This document shows, in pieces, positions 1-10,700 of a stretch of DNA of 64,000 nt; the first letter of the stretch is position 1; each line of letters starts with the position of its first letter. The position numbers and the translations under genes are program-made. This DNA is from Cronobacter turicensis z3032. Its GTDB lineage: Bacteria > Pseudomonadota > Gammaproteobacteria > Enterobacterales > Enterobacteriaceae. The stretch spans positions 1,616,074 through 1,680,073 of the forward strand of contig FN543093.2 of assembly GCA_000027065.2 (NCBI GenBank), read 5' to 3'. The notes beneath the pieces are model-generated. The model was not told the origin of the DNA. It made no database searches and saw only the letters and a program-made list of their open reading frames with translations.

Positions 1-1095
1 CCGTATCTGGTGCTTTTCAGCCGTCTCGGCAGCTATCCCGGACGCTGGCTGGATGAGGCGCTGGCGCGCGGCGAACTGATGGAGTACTGGGCGCACGAAG
101 CCTGTTTTCTGCCGCGCAGCGATTTCCCGCTCTTTCGCCACCGTATGCTCAGCCCTGAAAAGATGGGCTGGAAATACCGGGCCGCGTGGATGGAAGAACA
201 CGCGCAGGAAATCGGCGAACTGATGGCGTTTATCGAACGTAACGGCCCCGTACGTTCGGCGGATTTTGAGCATCCGCGTAAAGGCGCCAGCGGCTGGTGG
301 GAATGGAAGCCGCATAAAAAGCATCTCGAAGGGCTGTTTACCGCGGGGCAGGTGATGGTGGTGGAGCGGCGTAACTTTCAGCGTGTCTACGATCTGACCA
401 CGCGCGTGTTGCCCGACTGGGACGACAGCCTGCACCTCATCGATAAAGCGCAGGCCGAGGCGCATATGCTTGCCAACAGCGCGCGCAGCCTCGGGATCTT
501 TCGCAGCGCCTGGCTTGCCGATTACTACCGGTTGCGCCATGTCGCCATCGGCCCGCTATTGCAGGCGTGGCAGGAAGAGGGCCTGGTGATACCGGTTGAG
601 GTTGAAACACTCGGGCCGATGTGGCTGCATCATTCGCTCGCGCCGCTACTGGAGCAGGCCGCGGCAGACAAACTCACCGCTACACACAGCGCGGTCCTTT
701 CGCCATTCGACCCGGTGGTCTGGGACCGCCGCCGCGCGGAAGATTTCTTTAACTTCTCCTACCGCCTTGAATGTTATACGCCAGCGCCAAAACGCAAATA
801 TGGCTACTTCGTTCTGCCTTTGCTGCACAAAGGCGCGCTGGCAGGAAGGATGGATGCCAAAATGCACCGTCAACAAGGCGTGCTTGAGATCATCGCGCTG
901 TACGGCGAAGAGGGCGTCTCGTTTACCGCTGGGGTTATCGCCGGGCTGCGGCTGGCTATCAACGATTTCGCCGCCTGGCAGGGCGCCACACAGGTGGTTT
1001 TTCGCCAGTTGCCCGGCCCGCTTGTGCAAGCGTGGGGCGAGGGCTGGGAAATTGACCCCGCGCCGGAAACGCATGTGATATCCTCAAAAGATTAA
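1..1095 (+). CDS. ycaQ: DNA interstrand crosslink glycosylase YcaQ, 5' partial
   Basis: The reading frame is open from base 1, so the N-terminus lies upstream of the window; about 364 residues of a roughly 410-residue family are present, and the first ~50 appear missing. The sequence matches E. coli YcaQ closely, with motifs such as [33 protein letters not shown] and [15 protein letters not shown]. YcaQ is a winged-helix (HTH_42 family) DNA glycosylase that unhooks alkylated bases and interstrand crosslinks in the cytoplasm. Its catalytic glutamine-containing motif is in the N-terminal part, which cannot be checked here. The gene lies just upstream of ycaR and kdsB on the same strand, as in the msbA-lpxK-ycaQ-ycaR-kdsB run of E. 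coli. Confidence 0.95.
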   Translation, partial: PYLVLFSRLGSYPGRWLDEALARGELMEYWAHEACFLPRSDFPLFRHRMLSPEKMGWKYRAAWMEEHAQEIGELMAFIERNGPVRSADFEHPRKGASGWWEWKPHKKHLEGLFTAGQVMVVERRNFQRVYDLTTRVLPDWDDSLHLIDKAQAEAHMLANSARSLGIFRSAWLADYYRLRHVAIGPLLQAWQEEGLVIPVEVETLGPMWLHHSLAPLLEQAAADKLTATHSAVLSPFDPVVWDRRRAEDFFNFSYRLECYTPAPKRKYGYFVLPLLHKGALAGRMDAKMHRQQGVLEIIALYGEEGVSFTAGVIAGLRLAINDFAAWQGATQVVFRQLPGPLVQAWGEGWEIDPAPETHVISSKD

Positions 1096-1120
1096 TACCA
1101 CCGGTCCATCAGGAGGAACC

Positions 1121-1303
1121 ATGGATCACCGTTTACTCGAAATCATCGCCTGTCCGGTTTGCAACGGCAAACTCTACTTCAATCAGGAAAAGCAGGAGCT
1201 TATTTGCAAGGCCGACCGCCTGGCTTTCCCACTGCGCGACGGCATTCCGGTGCTGCTGGAAACTGAAGCCCGCTCGCTTGCTGCCGAAGAGACCAACCCA
1301 TGA
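1121..1303 (+). CDS. ycaR: Trm112 family protein YcaR (UPF0434)
   Basis: This 60-residue protein starts [20 protein letters not shown] and has the single CPVC pair and [20 protein letters not shown] stretch typical of the YcaR/Trm112-like family. Trm112 proteins are small partners of methyltransferases in other organisms, but the role of bacterial YcaR is not settled. An AGGAGG ribosome site precedes the ATG. The last four bases overlap the start of kdsB (ATGA), so the two are almost certainly translationally coupled in the lipid-A/KDO operon. Confidence 0.95.
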   Translation: MDHRLLEIIACPVCNGKLYFNQEKQELICKADRLAFPLRDGIPVLLETEARSLAAEETNP

Positions 1304-2046
1304 GTTTCGTGGTCATTATTCCGGCCCGTTACGCGTCGACGCGTCTGCCGGGCAAACCGCTGGTCGATATCAATGGCAAGCCGATGATCGTGCATGTGCT
1401 GGAGCGCGCGCGTGAATCGGGGGCGGCGCGTATCATCGTCGCAACCGATCACCCGGACGTCGCCCGCGCGATTGAAGCGGCAGGCGGCGAGGTCTGCATG
1501 ACCCGCGCCGATCATCAGTCCGGTACGGAACGTCTGGCGGAAGTCGTGGAGAAATGCGGTTTCGATGACGACACGGTTATTGTCAACGTTCAGGGCGACG
1601 AGCCGATGATCCCGCCGGCGATTATTCGTCAGGTGGCGGAGAACCTGGCGGGCTCGCAGGCAGGGATGGCGACGCTGGCGGTGCCGGTCCATGACGCTCA
1701 GGAAGCGTTCAACCCCAACGCGGTAAAAGTGGTTATGGATGCGCAGGGTTACGCACTCTATTTTTCACGCGCCACGATCCCGTGGGATCGCGACCGTTTC
1801 GCGCAGTCGCGCGATACCATCGGCGATAGCTTCCTGCGCCATATCGGCATCTACGGCTACCGTGCCGGGTTTATCCGCCGCTATGTCACCTGGCCCGCCA
1901 GCCCGCTTGAGCAGATTGAAATGCTGGAGCAGTTGCGCGTTCTGTGGCACGGCGAGAAAATCCATGTGGCTGTTGCCGCCGTGGTGCCTGGCACCGGCGT
2001 GGATACGCCCGACGATCTTGAGCGCGTACGCGCCGAAATGCGTTAA
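1300..2046 (+). CDS. kdsB: 3-deoxy-manno-octulosonate cytidylyltransferase
   Basis: A 248-residue protein of the usual KdsB length. It begins [21 protein letters not shown], the nucleotide-binding signature of CMP-KDO synthetase, and keeps the [22 protein letters not shown] and [10 protein letters not shown] motifs. It activates KDO with CTP in the cytoplasm, supplying CMP-KDO for attachment to lipid A in the inner core of lipopolysaccharide. The start overlaps ycaR by four bases and the gene ends the operon at a strong hairpin terminator. Confidence 0.98.
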   Translation: MSFVVIIPARYASTRLPGKPLVDINGKPMIVHVLERARESGAARIIVATDHPDVARAIEAAGGEVCMTRADHQSGTERLAEVVEKCGFDDDTVIVNVQGDEPMIPPAIIRQVAENLAGSQAGMATLAVPVHDAQEAFNPNAVKVVMDAQGYALYFSRATIPWDRDRFAQSRDTIGDSFLRHIGIYGYRAGFIRRYVTWPASPLEQIEMLEQLRVLWHGEKIHVAVAAVVPGTGVDTPDDLERVRAEMR

Positions 2047-2049
2047 CAG

Positions 2050-2074
2050 AAAACCGGCCCAGGCCGGTTTTTTA
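2050..2074 (+). terminator. Rho-independent terminator after kdsB
   Basis: The perfect stem AACCGGCC/GGCCGGTT is followed by a run of T residues, four bases after the kdsB stop. The T run touches the stop codon of the convergent Lrp-type gene, so the hairpin may also act on the other strand. Confidence 0.85.
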
Positions 2075-2575
2075 ATGGCGTCCGGCTGCTGGCGAGCTGA
2101 CCGGCAGCGTCTGGAACGGTTTTATTTCTTTTAGCACGAACATACTCTGCATCTCTTTTATGCCCGGCAGACGGCGCAGCACCGACATGGCGAACTCCGC
2201 ATAGGCATCAAGATCGCGCGACACCACCTGCAACAGAAAGTCGGCGTCCCCGCCAATGCTGTAACAGGCCACCACGTTTTCCAGTTCCATGACCTCCTGT
2301 TCAAAGCGCCGCGCCTGGGCTTCACTATGGCTGTCGATGCTGACGCGCACGAAAACCATCACGCCAAGCCCGATTTTACGGCGGTCCAGCGCGGCGTGAT
2401 AGCCGAGGATCACTTTATCTTCTTCCAGCTTTTTCACTTTACGCCAGCAGGGCGAGGGCGAGAGATTAACGGCCTCCGCCAGCGCCTGATTAGTGGTGCG
2501 CGCATCCTGCTGCAACAGCGTCAGCAGGGTGATATCAGTGGGTGTCAGCGTATCTTCAGACATTATTTTTCTCAT
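2072..2575 (-). CDS. Lrp/AsnC family transcriptional regulator
   Basis: A 167-residue protein with an N-terminal AsnC-type helix-turn-helix (about residues 10-65, LTPTDITLLTLLQQDAR and NLSPSPCWRKVKKLEE) and a C-terminal RAM/ligand-sensing domain (about 75-150, VVACYSIGGDADFLLQVV). An internal ATG at 2563 gives a 163-residue version starting MSEDTLT that is equally plausible. It resembles the AsnC/DecR branch rather than global Lrp, but I do not recognise a specific orthologue. It is divergent from a DUF2000 gene, with a perfect 20-base palindrome between them, suggesting autoregulation and control of the neighbour. Both genes are absent from this position in E. coli. Confidence 0.9.
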   Translation of the reverse strand: MRKIMSEDTLTPTDITLLTLLQQDARTTNQALAEAVNLSPSPCWRKVKKLEEDKVILGYHAALDRRKIGLGVMVFVRVSIDSHSEAQARRFEQEVMELENVVACYSIGGDADFLLQVVSRDLDAYAEFAMSVLRRLPGIKEMQSMFVLKEIKPFQTLPVSSPAAGRH

Positions 2576-2585
2576 TCCAGATTTT

Positions 2586-2605
2586 AAAGGGTAATTTTAC
2601 CCTTT
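2586..2605. promoter_or_regulatory. Perfect palindrome, probable operator
   Basis: AAAGGGTAA-TT-TTACCCTTT is a perfect inverted repeat in the 114-base gap between the Lrp-type gene and the divergent DUF2000 gene. Lrp/AsnC regulators commonly bind palindromes of about this size near their own gene. The assignment to this regulator is inference from position. Confidence 0.6.
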
Positions 2606-2689
2606 TAGTGCGCATTATGAAGCAATAAAGGTCATTTTTCTCCGCCATTGTCGGGCAGACTGATTACATCAACTGACAGGGAGAAAAAC

Positions 2690-3112
2690 ATGCAATTCGA
2701 TACCAGCCTGCATAAATGCACCATCGTCGTCGATCGCGCGCTCACGCCGGGGCTTGCCATGAACGCCGCGAGCGTACTGGGGGTTTGTCTTGGAAGACAG
2801 GTGGAAGGGCTGGTCGGGCCCGATCTGTTAAGCCTGGACGGCGTCACTTATCCGGGCGTGATCCGCGCGCCGCTGCCGGTACTGCTCGGCGAGGGCAACA
2901 CGCTGTTAAGCCTGTTTAGCGCCGCGCAGAACGATCCGCAGATTCTGGTATTGCCCTTCAGCGCGCTGGCCCAGTCGTGTAAAACCTGGGAGGAGTATGA
3001 GCTGCGCCTGGCGGGCGCCAGTAGCGCGGAGACCGAACTGGCGGCGCTGGGGCTTGTCGGCCCGAAAAAACAGATAGCCCGTCTGACAGGCAATCTGCCG
3101 CTTTACCGTTAG
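2690..3112 (+). CDS. DUF2000 family protein
   Basis: A 140-residue protein starting MQFDTSLHKCTIVVDR. The ATG is chosen because a CAGGGAG ribosome site lies a few bases upstream; a longer reading frame from 2648 has no such site. The sequence, with GLAMNAASVLGVCLGRQVEGL and ARLTGNLPLYR, fits the DUF2000 family, small single-domain proteins distantly like peptidyl-tRNA hydrolase 2 folds. No biochemical role is known to me. Its divergent partner is an Lrp/AsnC-type regulator, so it may be the regulator's target. Such pairs suggest amino-acid or small-molecule responsive control. Confidence 0.75.
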   Translation: MQFDTSLHKCTIVVDRALTPGLAMNAASVLGVCLGRQVEGLVGPDLLSLDGVTYPGVIRAPLPVLLGEGNTLLSLFSAAQNDPQILVLPFSALAQSCKTWEEYELRLAGASSAETELAALGLVGPKKQIARLTGNLPLYR

Positions 3113-3203
3113 CGCAAACTGGCGAGGAATTGATCTCAACAGATGACATCTGCCGCAAGGACGCCCATTATAAAACCAGTAGCTTTTATAAGGGTAACGG
3201 CAA

Positions 3204-4097
3204 ATGGAGCAACTGCGTGCGGAACTCAGTCATCTGTTAGGTGAAAAACTCAGTCGGCTTGAATGCATCAGTGAAAAACCGGACACGGCGCTTTGGTCGC
3301 TCTACGACAGTCACGGCAATCCGATGCCGTTGCTGGCGCGGAGTTTCACCTCGCCAGGGCTTGCACAGCAGCAGGCCGGAAAAATGTCGATACTGGCGCG
3401 TTACGGCACGGTGCGACTGCCGGTGGTGTATGGCGTCATGACCCACGAGGAGCATCCGGGGCCGGATGTACTGCTGATGGAGCGCCTGCGGGGCGTGCCG
3501 GTAGAAGCGCCCGCCCGCACGCCGCAGCGCTGGGAGCAGCTTCAGGATCAGATAATCGAAGCGTTGCTGAGCTGGCATCGCGTTGACAGCCACGGCTGCG
3601 TGGGCAGCGTCGACAGTACTCAGGAAAACCTCTGGCCGCACTGGTATCGTCAGCGTGTCGAAGTGCTCTGGAGCACGCTCAATCAGTATCAGAATACCGG
3701 CCTGACGATGCAGGACAAACGGATGCTGTTTCGCACCCGTGAATGTCTGGAAGAGATGTTCGCCGGGTTTAACGACAACTGCGTGCTGATCCACGGCAAC
3801 TTTAACCTGCGCAGTATGCTGAAAGATGCGCGCAGCGATCAGCTGCTGGCGATGGTCAATCCGGGGATTGTGCTGTGGGCGCCGCGCGAGTATGAGCTTT
3901 TCCGCCTGTTTGATACGCCGCTTGCCGAAAGCCTCTTCTGGCGGTATATCCAGCGTGCGCCGGTGGCGGAATCGTTCCTCTGGCGCCGCTGGCTCTACGT
4001 ACTGTGGGATGAAGTGGCGCAACTTTTACAAACCGGGAAAATGAACCGCGCCGCGTTTACCACGGCGTCGGACTCACTTCTGCCCTGGGTCGCCTGA
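3204..4097 (+). CDS. ycbJ: YcbJ, phosphotransferase-like protein
   Basis: A 297-residue protein equal in length and closely similar to E. coli YcbJ (start MEQLRAELSHLLGEKLSR; motifs GVMTHEEHPGPDVLLMERLRGV and CVLIHGNFNLRSML). The fold resembles aminoglycoside phosphotransferase/kinase-like proteins: the HGNFN segment sits where such enzymes have the catalytic HGDxxxxN loop, but the aspartate is replaced by asparagine, so activity is uncertain. Function is unknown. The gene is preceded by an AAGGGTAA ribosome region and its last 24 bases overlap the convergent elyC. Confidence 0.93.
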   Translation: MEQLRAELSHLLGEKLSRLECISEKPDTALWSLYDSHGNPMPLLARSFTSPGLAQQQAGKMSILARYGTVRLPVVYGVMTHEEHPGPDVLLMERLRGVPVEAPARTPQRWEQLQDQIIEALLSWHRVDSHGCVGSVDSTQENLWPHWYRQRVEVLWSTLNQYQNTGLTMQDKRMLFRTRECLEEMFAGFNDNCVLIHGNFNLRSMLKDARSDQLLAMVNPGIVLWAPREYELFRLFDTPLAESLFWRYIQRAPVAESFLWRRWLYVLWDEVAQLLQTGKMNRAAFTTASDSLLPWVA

Positions 4098-4853
4098 GCC
4101 CACGCCCTTAACCCACTGCCAGGCGCGACCGAGCAGTTCATAGCCAGCGCGTTCGCTGTGCATCAGCCAGAGCGAGGACGGATATACGCGCTCCCACGGA
4201 TTCAGCGGCGAGTCGATCGCCATCTGGTTGGCGGGCGCCGGGATGGGGTTCAGCCCCTGGCGTTTAAAGAAAATCATCGCGCGCGGCAGATGCGACGCCG
4301 ACGTCACCAGTAAAAACGGCTCTTTGCCGAGCGCGCCGGCGACGGCTGTGGCTTCTTCCTCCGTATCTTTCGGCGTATCGAGCGTGATGATATCGCTGCG
4401 CGGCACGCCTAAGCTTTCCGCCACGCGGGCGCCCGCCTCCGCGGTGCTGACTGGGTTCGTGGTGGCGCGCGCGCCGGTAAAGACCAGCTTTGCGCCAGGG
4501 TTCGCCAGCCACAGACGCACGCCTTCGGTCACGCGCGGCAGGCTGTTATTGACCAGATTTGAGCTCGGCGCCCATTTGTCATTCCACGTATAACCGCCGC
4601 CCAGCACCACGATGTAATCCGCTTTCTGACCGTTCCAGGTCGGGTAGTCATCTTCTACTGGTTTTAGCAGACCATCGGCCACCGGTTGCAGGCTTAACAG
4701 CAGCAATACCAGCCAGCTGGCAGTCATTAAAACCTTGCCGCTTTTCTTAAATCGCGTGAACCACAGCAGCGCAAGCGCGATGCCCATCATCAGCAGCAGA
4801 AACGGCAGCGGCAGCAGCAGCGCGCCGATGAGTTTTTTCAGAATAAAAAGCAT
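4074..4853 (-). CDS. elyC: Envelope biogenesis factor ElyC (DUF218)
   Basis: A 259-residue inner-membrane protein. Two hydrophobic segments near the N-terminus (about residues 8-30 and 38-58) are followed by a periplasmic DUF218 domain with YIVVLGGGYTWND, LVFTGARATTNPVSTAEAGA and LVTSASHLPRAMIFFKRQGL. In E. coli, ElyC supports peptidoglycan assembly and undecaprenyl-phosphate carrier metabolism, most visibly at low temperature. It is divergent from cmoM, with a 132-base gap. Confidence 0.94.
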   Translation of the reverse strand: MLFILKKLIGALLLPLPFLLLMMGIALALLWFTRFKKSGKVLMTASWLVLLLLSLQPVADGLLKPVEDDYPTWNGQKADYIVVLGGGYTWNDKWAPSSNLVNNSLPRVTEGVRLWLANPGAKLVFTGARATTNPVSTAEAGARVAESLGVPRSDIITLDTPKDTEEEATAVAGALGKEPFLLVTSASHLPRAMIFFKRQGLNPIPAPANQMAIDSPLNPWERVYPSSLWLMHSERAGYELLGRAWQWVKGVGSGDPGQK

Positions 4854-4985
4854 CGGTTATGGGTCCTTTTTTAACCATACGGCAGGTAAACGCAGCCTAT
4901 CTTACGTGAGATGGGTTCATTCTCCCTCCGGCTGTGACAAAATAGCGGTTTTGCCGGATGCGCTTATCACCTGGAGAGTGTGCCC

Positions 4986-5765
4986 ATGCGGGATCGCAAT
5001 TTTGACGACATCGCCGAAAAGTTTGCGCGCAACATTTACGGTACAACAAAAGGCCAGTTGCGTCAGGCCATCCTCTGGCAGGATCTCGACGCGTTGTTAA
5101 GCCGGTTGCCTGACCGCCCGCTGCGCGTGCTGGATGCGGGCGGCGGGGAAGGCCAAACCGCGTGCCGCATCGCGGAGCGGGGTCATCAGGTGATGCTGTG
5201 CGATCTCTCCGCGGAAATGATAGCCCGCGCCAGTAAAGCGGCGCAGGAGAAAGGTGTGAGCGGCAACATGCATTTTGTACAATGCGCCGCGCAGGAGGCA
5301 GGTCAGCATTTGGAAAGCCCGGTTGATCTGATATTGTTTCACGCTGTGCTGGAATGGGTGGCCGATCCGCAGGCGGCGCTGCGCCATTTATGGCAATGTC
5401 TGGCGCCGGGCGGCGCGCTCTCGCTGATGTTCTACAACGCCAATGGCCTTCTGATGCACAACATGGTGGCGGGCAATTTCGCCTATGTGCAACAGGGGAT
5501 GCCCAAAAAGAAAAAACGCACCCTTTCGCCGGACTACCCGCGCGAGCCGCAGCAGGTCTACCGCTGGCTTGAAGAGATGGGCTGGCAGATCCACAGCAAA
5601 ACCGGCGTGCGGGTGTTTCATGACTATCTGCGTGAAAAACATCAGCAGCGCGACGAGTATGAGACGCTGCTTGAGCTTGAAACGCGTTATTGCCGACAGG
5701 AGCCCTGGGTGAGCCTGGGCCGATATATCCATGTCACTGCGTTTAAGCCGAAGATCCAAGGATAA
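4986..5765 (+). CDS. cmoM: tRNA 5-carboxymethoxyuridine methyltransferase CmoM
   Basis: A 259-residue class I SAM-dependent methyltransferase, formerly SmtA. The start MRDRNFDDIAEKFARNIYGTT aligns with E. coli and has a GGAG site upstream; a GTG two codons earlier is less likely. Motif I is VLDAGGGEGQTA (about residues 45-56) and the post-motif is FHAVLEWVADP. It methylates cmo5U34 to mcmo5U34 in several tRNAs, widening wobble decoding. It is the first gene of the run leading into mukF three bases downstream, a conserved linkage of unknown meaning. Confidence 0.96.
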   Translation: MRDRNFDDIAEKFARNIYGTTKGQLRQAILWQDLDALLSRLPDRPLRVLDAGGGEGQTACRIAERGHQVMLCDLSAEMIARASKAAQEKGVSGNMHFVQCAAQEAGQHLESPVDLILFHAVLEWVADPQAALRHLWQCLAPGGALSLMFYNANGLLMHNMVAGNFAYVQQGMPKKKKRTLSPDYPREPQQVYRWLEEMGWQIHSKTGVRVFHDYLREKHQQRDEYETLLELETRYCRQEPWVSLGRYIHVTAFKPKIQG

Positions 5766-5768
5766 ACT

Positions 5769-7091
5769 ATGAGTACTTTTTCCCAGACAGTCCCTGAACT
5801 GGTTGCCTGGGCCAGGAAAAACGATTTTTCGATCCAGCTTTCGGTAGACAGGCTGGCTTTTTTGCTGGCTATCGCCACGCTAAACGGCGAAAGGCTGGAT
5901 GGCGAAATGAGCGAAGGGGAGCTGGTGGACGCGTTTCGCCACGTCAGCGACGCCTTCGAACAATCCACTGAAACCGTCGCCCAGCGCGCCAACAACGCCA
6001 TCAACGATATGGTGCGCCAGCGTCTGATTAACCGTTTTACCAGCGAACAGGCGGAAGGCAACGCGATTTACCGCCTGACGCCGCTGGGTATCGGCATCAC
6101 CGATTACTATATCCGTCAGCGCGAGTTCTCCACGCTGCGCCTGTCGATGCAGTTGTCCATCGTGGCAAGCGAGCTTAAGCGCGCCGCGGATGCCGCGCAG
6201 GAAGGGGGCGACGAATTCCACTGGCACCGCAACGTTTACGCGCCGCTGAAATACTCTGTTGCGGAAATTTTCGACAGCATCGATCTCACCCAGCGCATCA
6301 TGGACGAGCAGCAACAGCTGGTGAAAGACGATATCGCTCAGTTGCTGAATAAAGACTGGCGCGCGGCGATCTCCAGCTGCGAACTGTTGCTTTCAGAGAC
6401 CTCCGGCACGCTGCGTGAGCTCCAGGATACGCTGGAGGCGGCGGGCGATAAGCTGCAGGCCAACCTGCTGCAAATTCAGGAAGCGACGCTGGGCCGCGAC
6501 GATCTCCATTTCGTCGACCGCCTGACGTATGACCTGCAAAGCAAGCTGGACCGTATTATCAGCTGGGGCCAGCAGGCGATTGACCTGTGGATTGGCTACG
6601 ACCGCCACGTCCATAAATTTATCCGTACCGCTATCGATATGGATAAAAACCGCGTCTTCGCCCAGCGTCTGCGCCAGTCGGTGCAGAACTATTTCGATGC
6701 GCCCTGGGCGCTCACCTACGCCAGCGCCGATCGCCTGCTCGATATGCGCGATGAAGAGATGACGCTGCGCGATGAAGAAGTGACCGGCGAACTGCCGCCG
6801 GATCTGGAGTTTGAAGAGTTTAACGAGATCCGCGAACAACTGGCGGCGATGATTGAGGCCCAACTCAACGTCTACCGGGAGCGTCAGCAGCCGCTCGACC
6901 TGAGCGTCGTGATGCGCGATTACCTGGCCCAGTTCCCGCGAGCCCGCCACTTTGACGTGGCGCGCATCGTGGTAGACCAGGCGGTGCGTCTGGGCGTCGC
7001 TGAAGCGGACTTTACCGGCCTGCCAGCTAAATGGCAGCCCATTAATGATCATGGAGCCAAGGTACAGGCGAATGTCATCGACAAATATTGA
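5769..7091 (+). CDS. mukF: Chromosome partition protein MukF (kleisin)
   Basis: A 440-residue protein of the family's standard length, starting [20 protein letters not shown]. MukF is the kleisin of the MukBEF SMC complex: an N-terminal winged-helix dimerisation domain, a helical middle region that touches the MukB neck, a linker that binds MukE, and a C-terminal winged helix that caps the MukB ATPase head. The acidic stretch [20 protein letters not shown] (about residues 325-345) is the linker. It acts on the nucleoid. The 3' end overlaps mukE by 20 bases. Confidence 0.98.
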   Translation: MSTFSQTVPELVAWARKNDFSIQLSVDRLAFLLAIATLNGERLDGEMSEGELVDAFRHVSDAFEQSTETVAQRANNAINDMVRQRLINRFTSEQAEGNAIYRLTPLGIGITDYYIRQREFSTLRLSMQLSIVASELKRAADAAQEGGDEFHWHRNVYAPLKYSVAEIFDSIDLTQRIMDEQQQLVKDDIAQLLNKDWRAAISSCELLLSETSGTLRELQDTLEAAGDKLQANLLQIQEATLGRDDLHFVDRLTYDLQSKLDRIISWGQQAIDLWIGYDRHVHKFIRTAIDMDKNRVFAQRLRQSVQNYFDAPWALTYASADRLLDMRDEEMTLRDEEVTGELPPDLEFEEFNEIREQLAAMIEAQLNVYRERQQPLDLSVVMRDYLAQFPRARHFDVARIVVDQAVRLGVAEADFTGLPAKWQPINDHGAKVQANVIDKY

Positions 7092-7782
7092 ACACGTGAT
7101 GCCCGTCAAGCTGGCGCTGGCGCTCGCGAATCCGCTGTTTCCGGCGCTCGACAGCCAGCTGCGCGCCGGGCGTCACATTGGCCTGGACGAGCTGGATAAT
7201 CACGCTTTTCTGATGGATTACCAGGGCGAACTGGAAGAGTTTTACAGCCGCTATAACGTGGAGCTTATCCGCGCGCCGGAAGGTTTTTTCTATCTGCGCC
7301 CACGCTCCACCACGCTTATCCCGCGCTCGGTGCTGTCTGAGCTGGATATGATGGTGGGCAAAATCCTCTGTTATCTCTACCTGAGCCCGGAGCGGCTGGC
7401 GAACGAAGGGATCTTCACCCAGCAGGAGCTCTATGACGAGCTGATGGCGCTGGCGGACGAAACCAAACTGCTCAAGCTTGTGAATAACCGCTCAACCGGC
7501 TCCGATCTCGATCGTCAGAAGCTGCAGGAAAAAGTGCGCGCTTCGTTAAGCCGCCTGCGCCGTCTGGGCATGGTCTGGTTTATGGGCCATGACAGCAGCA
7601 AATTCCGCATCACTGAGTCGGTGTTTCGCTTCGGCGCTGACGTGCGCGCCGGCGACGATCCGCGCGACGCGCAGCTGCGCATGATCCGCGACGGCGAAGC
7701 GATGCCGGTGGAAAGCCACCTGCAGCTCAATGATGAGAACGACGATACCCAGCAGGATAATGCGGAGGATGACAATGATTGA
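7072..7782 (+). CDS. mukE: Chromosome partition protein MukE
   Basis: A 236-residue protein; the start [20 protein letters not shown] is chosen by match to E. coli MukE, an upstream in-frame ATG at 7045 being inside mukF. MukE is the tandem winged-helix partner that binds the MukF linker and DNA in the MukBEF loop-extruding complex. The C-terminus is very acidic ([16 protein letters not shown]), as in relatives but variable in sequence. It overlaps mukF upstream and mukB downstream (8 bases), implying coupled translation and fixed stoichiometry. Confidence 0.98.
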   Translation: MSSTNIEHVMPVKLALALANPLFPALDSQLRAGRHIGLDELDNHAFLMDYQGELEEFYSRYNVELIRAPEGFFYLRPRSTTLIPRSVLSELDMMVGKILCYLYLSPERLANEGIFTQQELYDELMALADETKLLKLVNNRSTGSDLDRQKLQEKVRASLSRLRRLGMVWFMGHDSSKFRITESVFRFGADVRAGDDPRDAQLRMIRDGEAMPVESHLQLNDENDDTQQDNAEDDND

Positions 7783-10700
7783 ACGCGGTAAGTTTCGCTC
7801 GCTAACGCTTATCAACTGGAACGGCTTTTTTGCCCGCACGTTTGATCTCGACGAGCTGGTCACCACGCTTTCCGGCGGTAACGGCGCCGGTAAATCGACC
7901 ACGATGGCGGCGTTCGTCACGGCGCTTATTCCTGACCTGACGCTGCTGCATTTCCGTAACACCACCGAGGCGGGCGCCACCAGCGGCTCGCGTGATAAAG
8001 GCCTGCACGGCAAGCTGAAAGCGGGCGTCTGTTATTCGGTGCTGGATGTCGTCAATTCGCGCCATCAGCGCGTGCTGGTGGGCGTACGTCTGCAGCAGGT
8101 CGCCGGGCGCGACCGTAAAGTGGACATCAAACCGTTCGCCATTCAGGGCCTGCCAAGCGCGATTCTGCCCACACAACTGCTGACGGAAACCCTGAACGAT
8201 CGGCAGGCGCGCGTGCTGAGCCTCAACGAGCTGAAAGATAAAATCGACGCGATGGAAGGGGTGCAGCTTAAACAGTTCAACTCCATCACCGATTACCACT
8301 CATTAATGTTCGATCTGGGCGTGGTGGCGCGTCGTCTGCGTTCGGCGTCCGATCGCAGCAAATATTATCGCCTGATTGAAGCCTCGCTCTACGGCGGGAT
8401 CTCCAGCGCCATCACCCGCTCGCTGCGCGACTATCTGCTGCCGGAAAACGGCGGCGTGCGTAAAGCGTTCCAGGATATGGAAGCGGCGCTGCGCGAAAAC
8501 CGCATGACCCTTGAGGCGATCCGCGTGACCCAGTCGGACCGCGATCTCTTCAAACACCTGATTTCCGAAGCCACCAACTATGTGGCGGCGGATTATATGC
8601 GCCACGCCAATGAGCGTCGTATTCATCTCGACCAGGCGCTTGAGCTGCGCCGCGAGCTGTTCAGCAGTCGCAAACAGCTGGCCGCCGAGCAATATAAGCA
8701 TGTCGATATGGCGCGCGAGCTCTCCGAGCACGTTGGTGCGGAAGGCGATCTCGAAACCGATTATCAGGCGGCGAGCGATCACCTGAATCTGGTCCAGACC
8801 GCGCTGCGCCAGCAGGAGAAAATCGAACGTTACGAGGCGGACCTTGAAGAGCTGCAGATTCGCCTTGAAGAACAGAGCGAAGTCGTCGCGGAAGCGGCTG
8901 AGCAGCAGGAAGAGAACGAAGCCCGCGCCGAAGCCGCCGAGCTTGAAGTGGACGAGCTGAAAAACCAGCTTGCCGACTATCAGCAGGCGCTCGATGTACA
9001 GCAGACTCGCGCCATTCAGTATCAGCAGGCGCTCACCGCGCTGGAGCGCGCCCGCGAGCTGTGCCATCTGCCGGATCTGAGCGCGGAAAGCGCCGACGAA
9101 TGGCTGGATACCTTCCAGGCGAAAGAGCAGGAAGCCACCGAACGGTTGCTGTCGCTTGAGCAGAAAATGAGCGTCGCGCAGACTGCGCACAGCCAGTTTG
9201 AACAGGCTTATCAGCTGGTCGCCAGCATTAACGGCCCGGTGAGCCGCGCAGAGGCGTGGGACGTGGCGCGCGAACTGCTGCGCGACGCCAGCCAGCAGCG
9301 CCATCTGGCCGAACAGGTGCAGCCGCTGCGTATGCGTCTGTCTGAGCTGGAACAGCGCCTGCGCGAACAGCAGGACGCCGAACGTTTGCTGGCCGAATTC
9401 TGTAAGCGTCAGGGTAAAGAGTACGATCCGGAAGAACTCGAAGCGCTGAACGACGAACTGGAAGCGCGCATCGCGGCGCTCTCCGACAGCGTCTCGCAGG
9501 CGGGCGAACAGCGCATGACGCTGCGCCAGGAGCTGGAGCAGATCCAGAGCCGCGTTAAAACACTCACCAGTCATGCGCCAGCCTGGCTTGCGGCGCAAAA
9601 CAGCCTCAACCAGATTAGCGAGCAGAGCGGCGAGACGTTTGAGTCCGGCCAGCAGGTCACCGAATATCTCCAGCAGTTGCTGGAGCGCGAGCGCGAGGCC
9701 ATCGTTGAACGTGACGAAGTGGGCGCGCGCAAGCGTACGGTCGATGAAGAGATTGAACGCTTAAGCCAGCCGGGCGGCGCTGAAGATGCGCGCCTGAATG
9801 CGCTGGCGGAGCGTTTTGGCGGCGTGCTGCTCTCTGAAATTTATGACGATGTGTCGTTCGACGACGCGCCGTACTTCTCCGCGCTCTACGGCCCGTCGCG
9901 TCACGCGATTGTGGTGCCGGATTTGTCCCGCGTGCGCGATCTGCTCGACGGCCTCGAAGAGTGTCCGGAAGATCTCTATCTGATCGAAGGGGATCCGCAG
10001 TCCTTCGATGACAGCGTCTTCAGCGTCGAAGAGCTGGAAAAAGCGGTGGTGGTGAAAGTGGCCGAGCGTCAGTGGCGCTACTCCCGCTTCCCGTCGGTGC
10101 CGCTGTTTGGCCGCGCCGCGCGCGAAAGCCGCATCGAGAGCCTGCACGCCGAGCGCGAAGCGCTGTCTGAGCGCTACGCGACGCTCTCATTCGACGTACA
10201 GAAAACGCAGCGTTTGCATCAGGCGTTCAGCCGCTTTGTCGGCCAGCATCTCGCCGTTGCGTTTGAGGCGGATCCGGAAGCGGAAATCCGTAAGCTCAAT
10301 ACGCGCCGCAGCGAAATCGAACGCGCGATTAGCCAGCACGAAAACGACAACCAGCAGCAGCGCGTGCAGTTTGAACAGGCGAAAGAGGGCGTGGCCCAGC
10401 TTAACCGCCTGCTGCCGCGCCTGAGCCTGCTGGCCGATGACAGCCTGGCCGACCGCGTGGATGAGATTCAGGAACGTCTGGCGGAAGCCCAGGACGCCGC
10501 GCGTTTCTTCTCCCAGCACGGCAATGCGCTGGCGAAACTTGAGCTGGTGGCATCTGTATTACAGAGCGATCCTGAGCAGTTCGATCAGCTGAAACAGGAT
10601 TACGAACAGGCGCGCCAGACCCAGCGCGACGCCCGTCAGCAGGCCTTTGCGCTCAGCGAAGTGGTGCAGCGTCGCGCGCACTTCAGCTACAGCGATTCGG

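Noticed and set aside
1183..1692. 169-codon frame opposite ycaR and kdsB
   Set aside because: It is a shadow of two well-supported genes and has no homology that I recognise.
8303..9598. 431-codon frame antisense to mukB
   Set aside because: Same cause: codon bias of the coiled-coil region of mukB. No ribosome site or family resemblance.
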